Shown here: positions 5,344 through 5,669 of the stretch, one piece after another | How the letters are laid out: every line of letters begins with the position of its first letter | How positions within the stretch are numbered: position 1 is the first letter of the stretch | Assembly (NCBI GenBank): GCA_031254795.1 | Contig: JAIRTS010000132.1 | Location: forward strand, 1 to 5,669 | Source of the DNA: Treponema sp. | GTDB taxonomy: Bacteria; Spirochaetota; Spirochaetia; Treponematales; Breznakiellaceae | Direction of reading: 5' to 3' | Length of the DNA: 5,669 nucleotides | Notes under the pieces: model-generated | Database searches by the model: none | The model's input: only the letters and a program-made list of their open reading frames with translations | What the model was told of the DNA's origin: nothing | Program-made: the position numbers and the translations under genes

Positions 5344-5383
5344 CTCCTGTCAGTGAGCCGCGCGAAGCCCAACAGATAGGAGG
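5344..5383 (+). promoter_or_regulatory. Leader pairing that can hide the tnpA ribosome site
   Basis: CTCCT (5344-5348) is complementary to AGGAG (5378-5382), the Shine-Dalgarno of tnpA. CTGT (5347-5350) can alternatively pair with ACAG (5372-5375) and extend outward. Either fold sequesters AGGAGG (5378-5383), 5 nt before ATG 5389. IS200 is known to repress its transposase through such a structure. A perfect TTGACA lies upstream at 5315-5320, but no convincing -10 follows it. Confidence 0.5.
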
Positions 5384-5388
5384 CGTGG

Positions 5389-5669
5389 ATGAAAGACTAT
5401 CATAGCCTATCCCATAGCGTATGGGACTGCGAGCGCCGCATTGTATGGACGCCGAAGCTTCGGAAGAAGAGGCTTCATGGGGAGGCGGCTCCGTATTTAG
5501 GAGGGATATTCCACGAATTGGCCGAGCGGCGGGAAAGCGAGATAGTGAAGGGGGCATGTACGCTCAGACCACATCCATATGCTGGTGGAAATACCGCCGA
5601 AGCGCGGGGCGTCGACCGTGGCGGGACACATCAAGGGGAAGGGCGCGATAGCGATAGCCCGGGCGTATC
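5389..5669 (+). pseudogene. tnpA: IS200/IS605 transposase TnpA, frameshifted and cut by the window end
   Basis: The first frame starts at ATG 5389 with HSLSHSVWDCERRIVWTPK, then APYLGGIFHELAERRESEIVKG, the typical N-terminal part of TnpA. The rest is in another frame from 5555: HVRSDHIHMLVEIPPKRG, then GHIKGKGAIAIARAY. It contains the HUH pair (His codons at 5570 and 5576). The frames join if one G is removed from the G5 run at 5550-5554, giving KGHVRSDHIHM without a gap. The catalytic tyrosine lies beyond the window. As written, the first frame runs into unrelated codons after 5554, so the copy is probably inactive unless slippage or a sequencing error explains the extra G. Confidence 0.85.

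Larger units (their letters stand above)
5271..5669 (+). mobile_element. IS200/IS605-type insertion sequence, left part
   Basis: Elements of this family move as single strands using a Y1 HUH transposase and subterminal hairpins instead of terminal inverted repeats. Here a bulged left-end hairpin (5282-5302) is followed by a leader of about 86 nt and tnpA, with the normal order and spacing. The left boundary is estimated at 5262-5281 from the hairpin position and the end of the AT-rich minus-strand coding sequence. The right end is outside the window. Confidence 0.75.

Overview
The window comes from a bacterium that makes deoxynucleotides without oxygen. Its core is an nrdR-nrdD operon for class III (anaerobic, glycyl-radical) ribonucleotide reductase. 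The first 3.8 kb are of moderately high G+C with strong GGAGG-type ribosome sites. The rest is an AT-rich accessory stretch ending in an IS200/IS605-type insertion sequence. The lineage cannot be fixed from the sequence; a gut or sediment anaerobe, perhaps a spirochaete, is only a guess.

Positions 1-234 are a control region. A sigma70-like promoter has one NrdR box just upstream of its -35 and a near-perfect one over its -10. Three tandem DnaA-box-like sites follow directly, two of them matching TTATNCACA exactly. nrdR (235-699) overlaps nrdD (692-2746) by 8 nt.

The main discovery is that nrdD stops right after its zinc motif and has no glycyl-radical segment. That segment (SRIVGYYRSVRNWNKGK) lies in a separate gene, 2846-3427, with its own start and Shine-Dalgarno. 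There it is fused through an Ala/Ser-rich linker to a thioredoxin-like domain with CPAC and a cis-Pro motif. The reductase therefore looks split into a catalytic chain and a 'radical plus reductant' chain. Matching heptad helices at the break could join the two. A stem-loop followed by a T-rich stretch lies between the genes. No NrdG activase is in the window.

From 3428 to 3947 there is a probable operon-end hairpin and then no convincing gene. At 3948-4383 an AT-rich GNAT acetyltransferase has a one-base shift in an A run. After a hairpin-rich non-coding stretch (4384-4814), which includes an attC-like element, comes a 39-codon zinc-ribbon ORF (4815-4934). Next are a hairpin and two minus-strand items: a tiny hydrophobic ORF and a 57-codon gene tail that seems cut by the IS200 left end. 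The IS starts near 5271. It has a typical left-end hairpin, a leader that can pair with the transposase ribosome site, and a tnpA with a one-base shift in a G run. The window ends inside tnpA.
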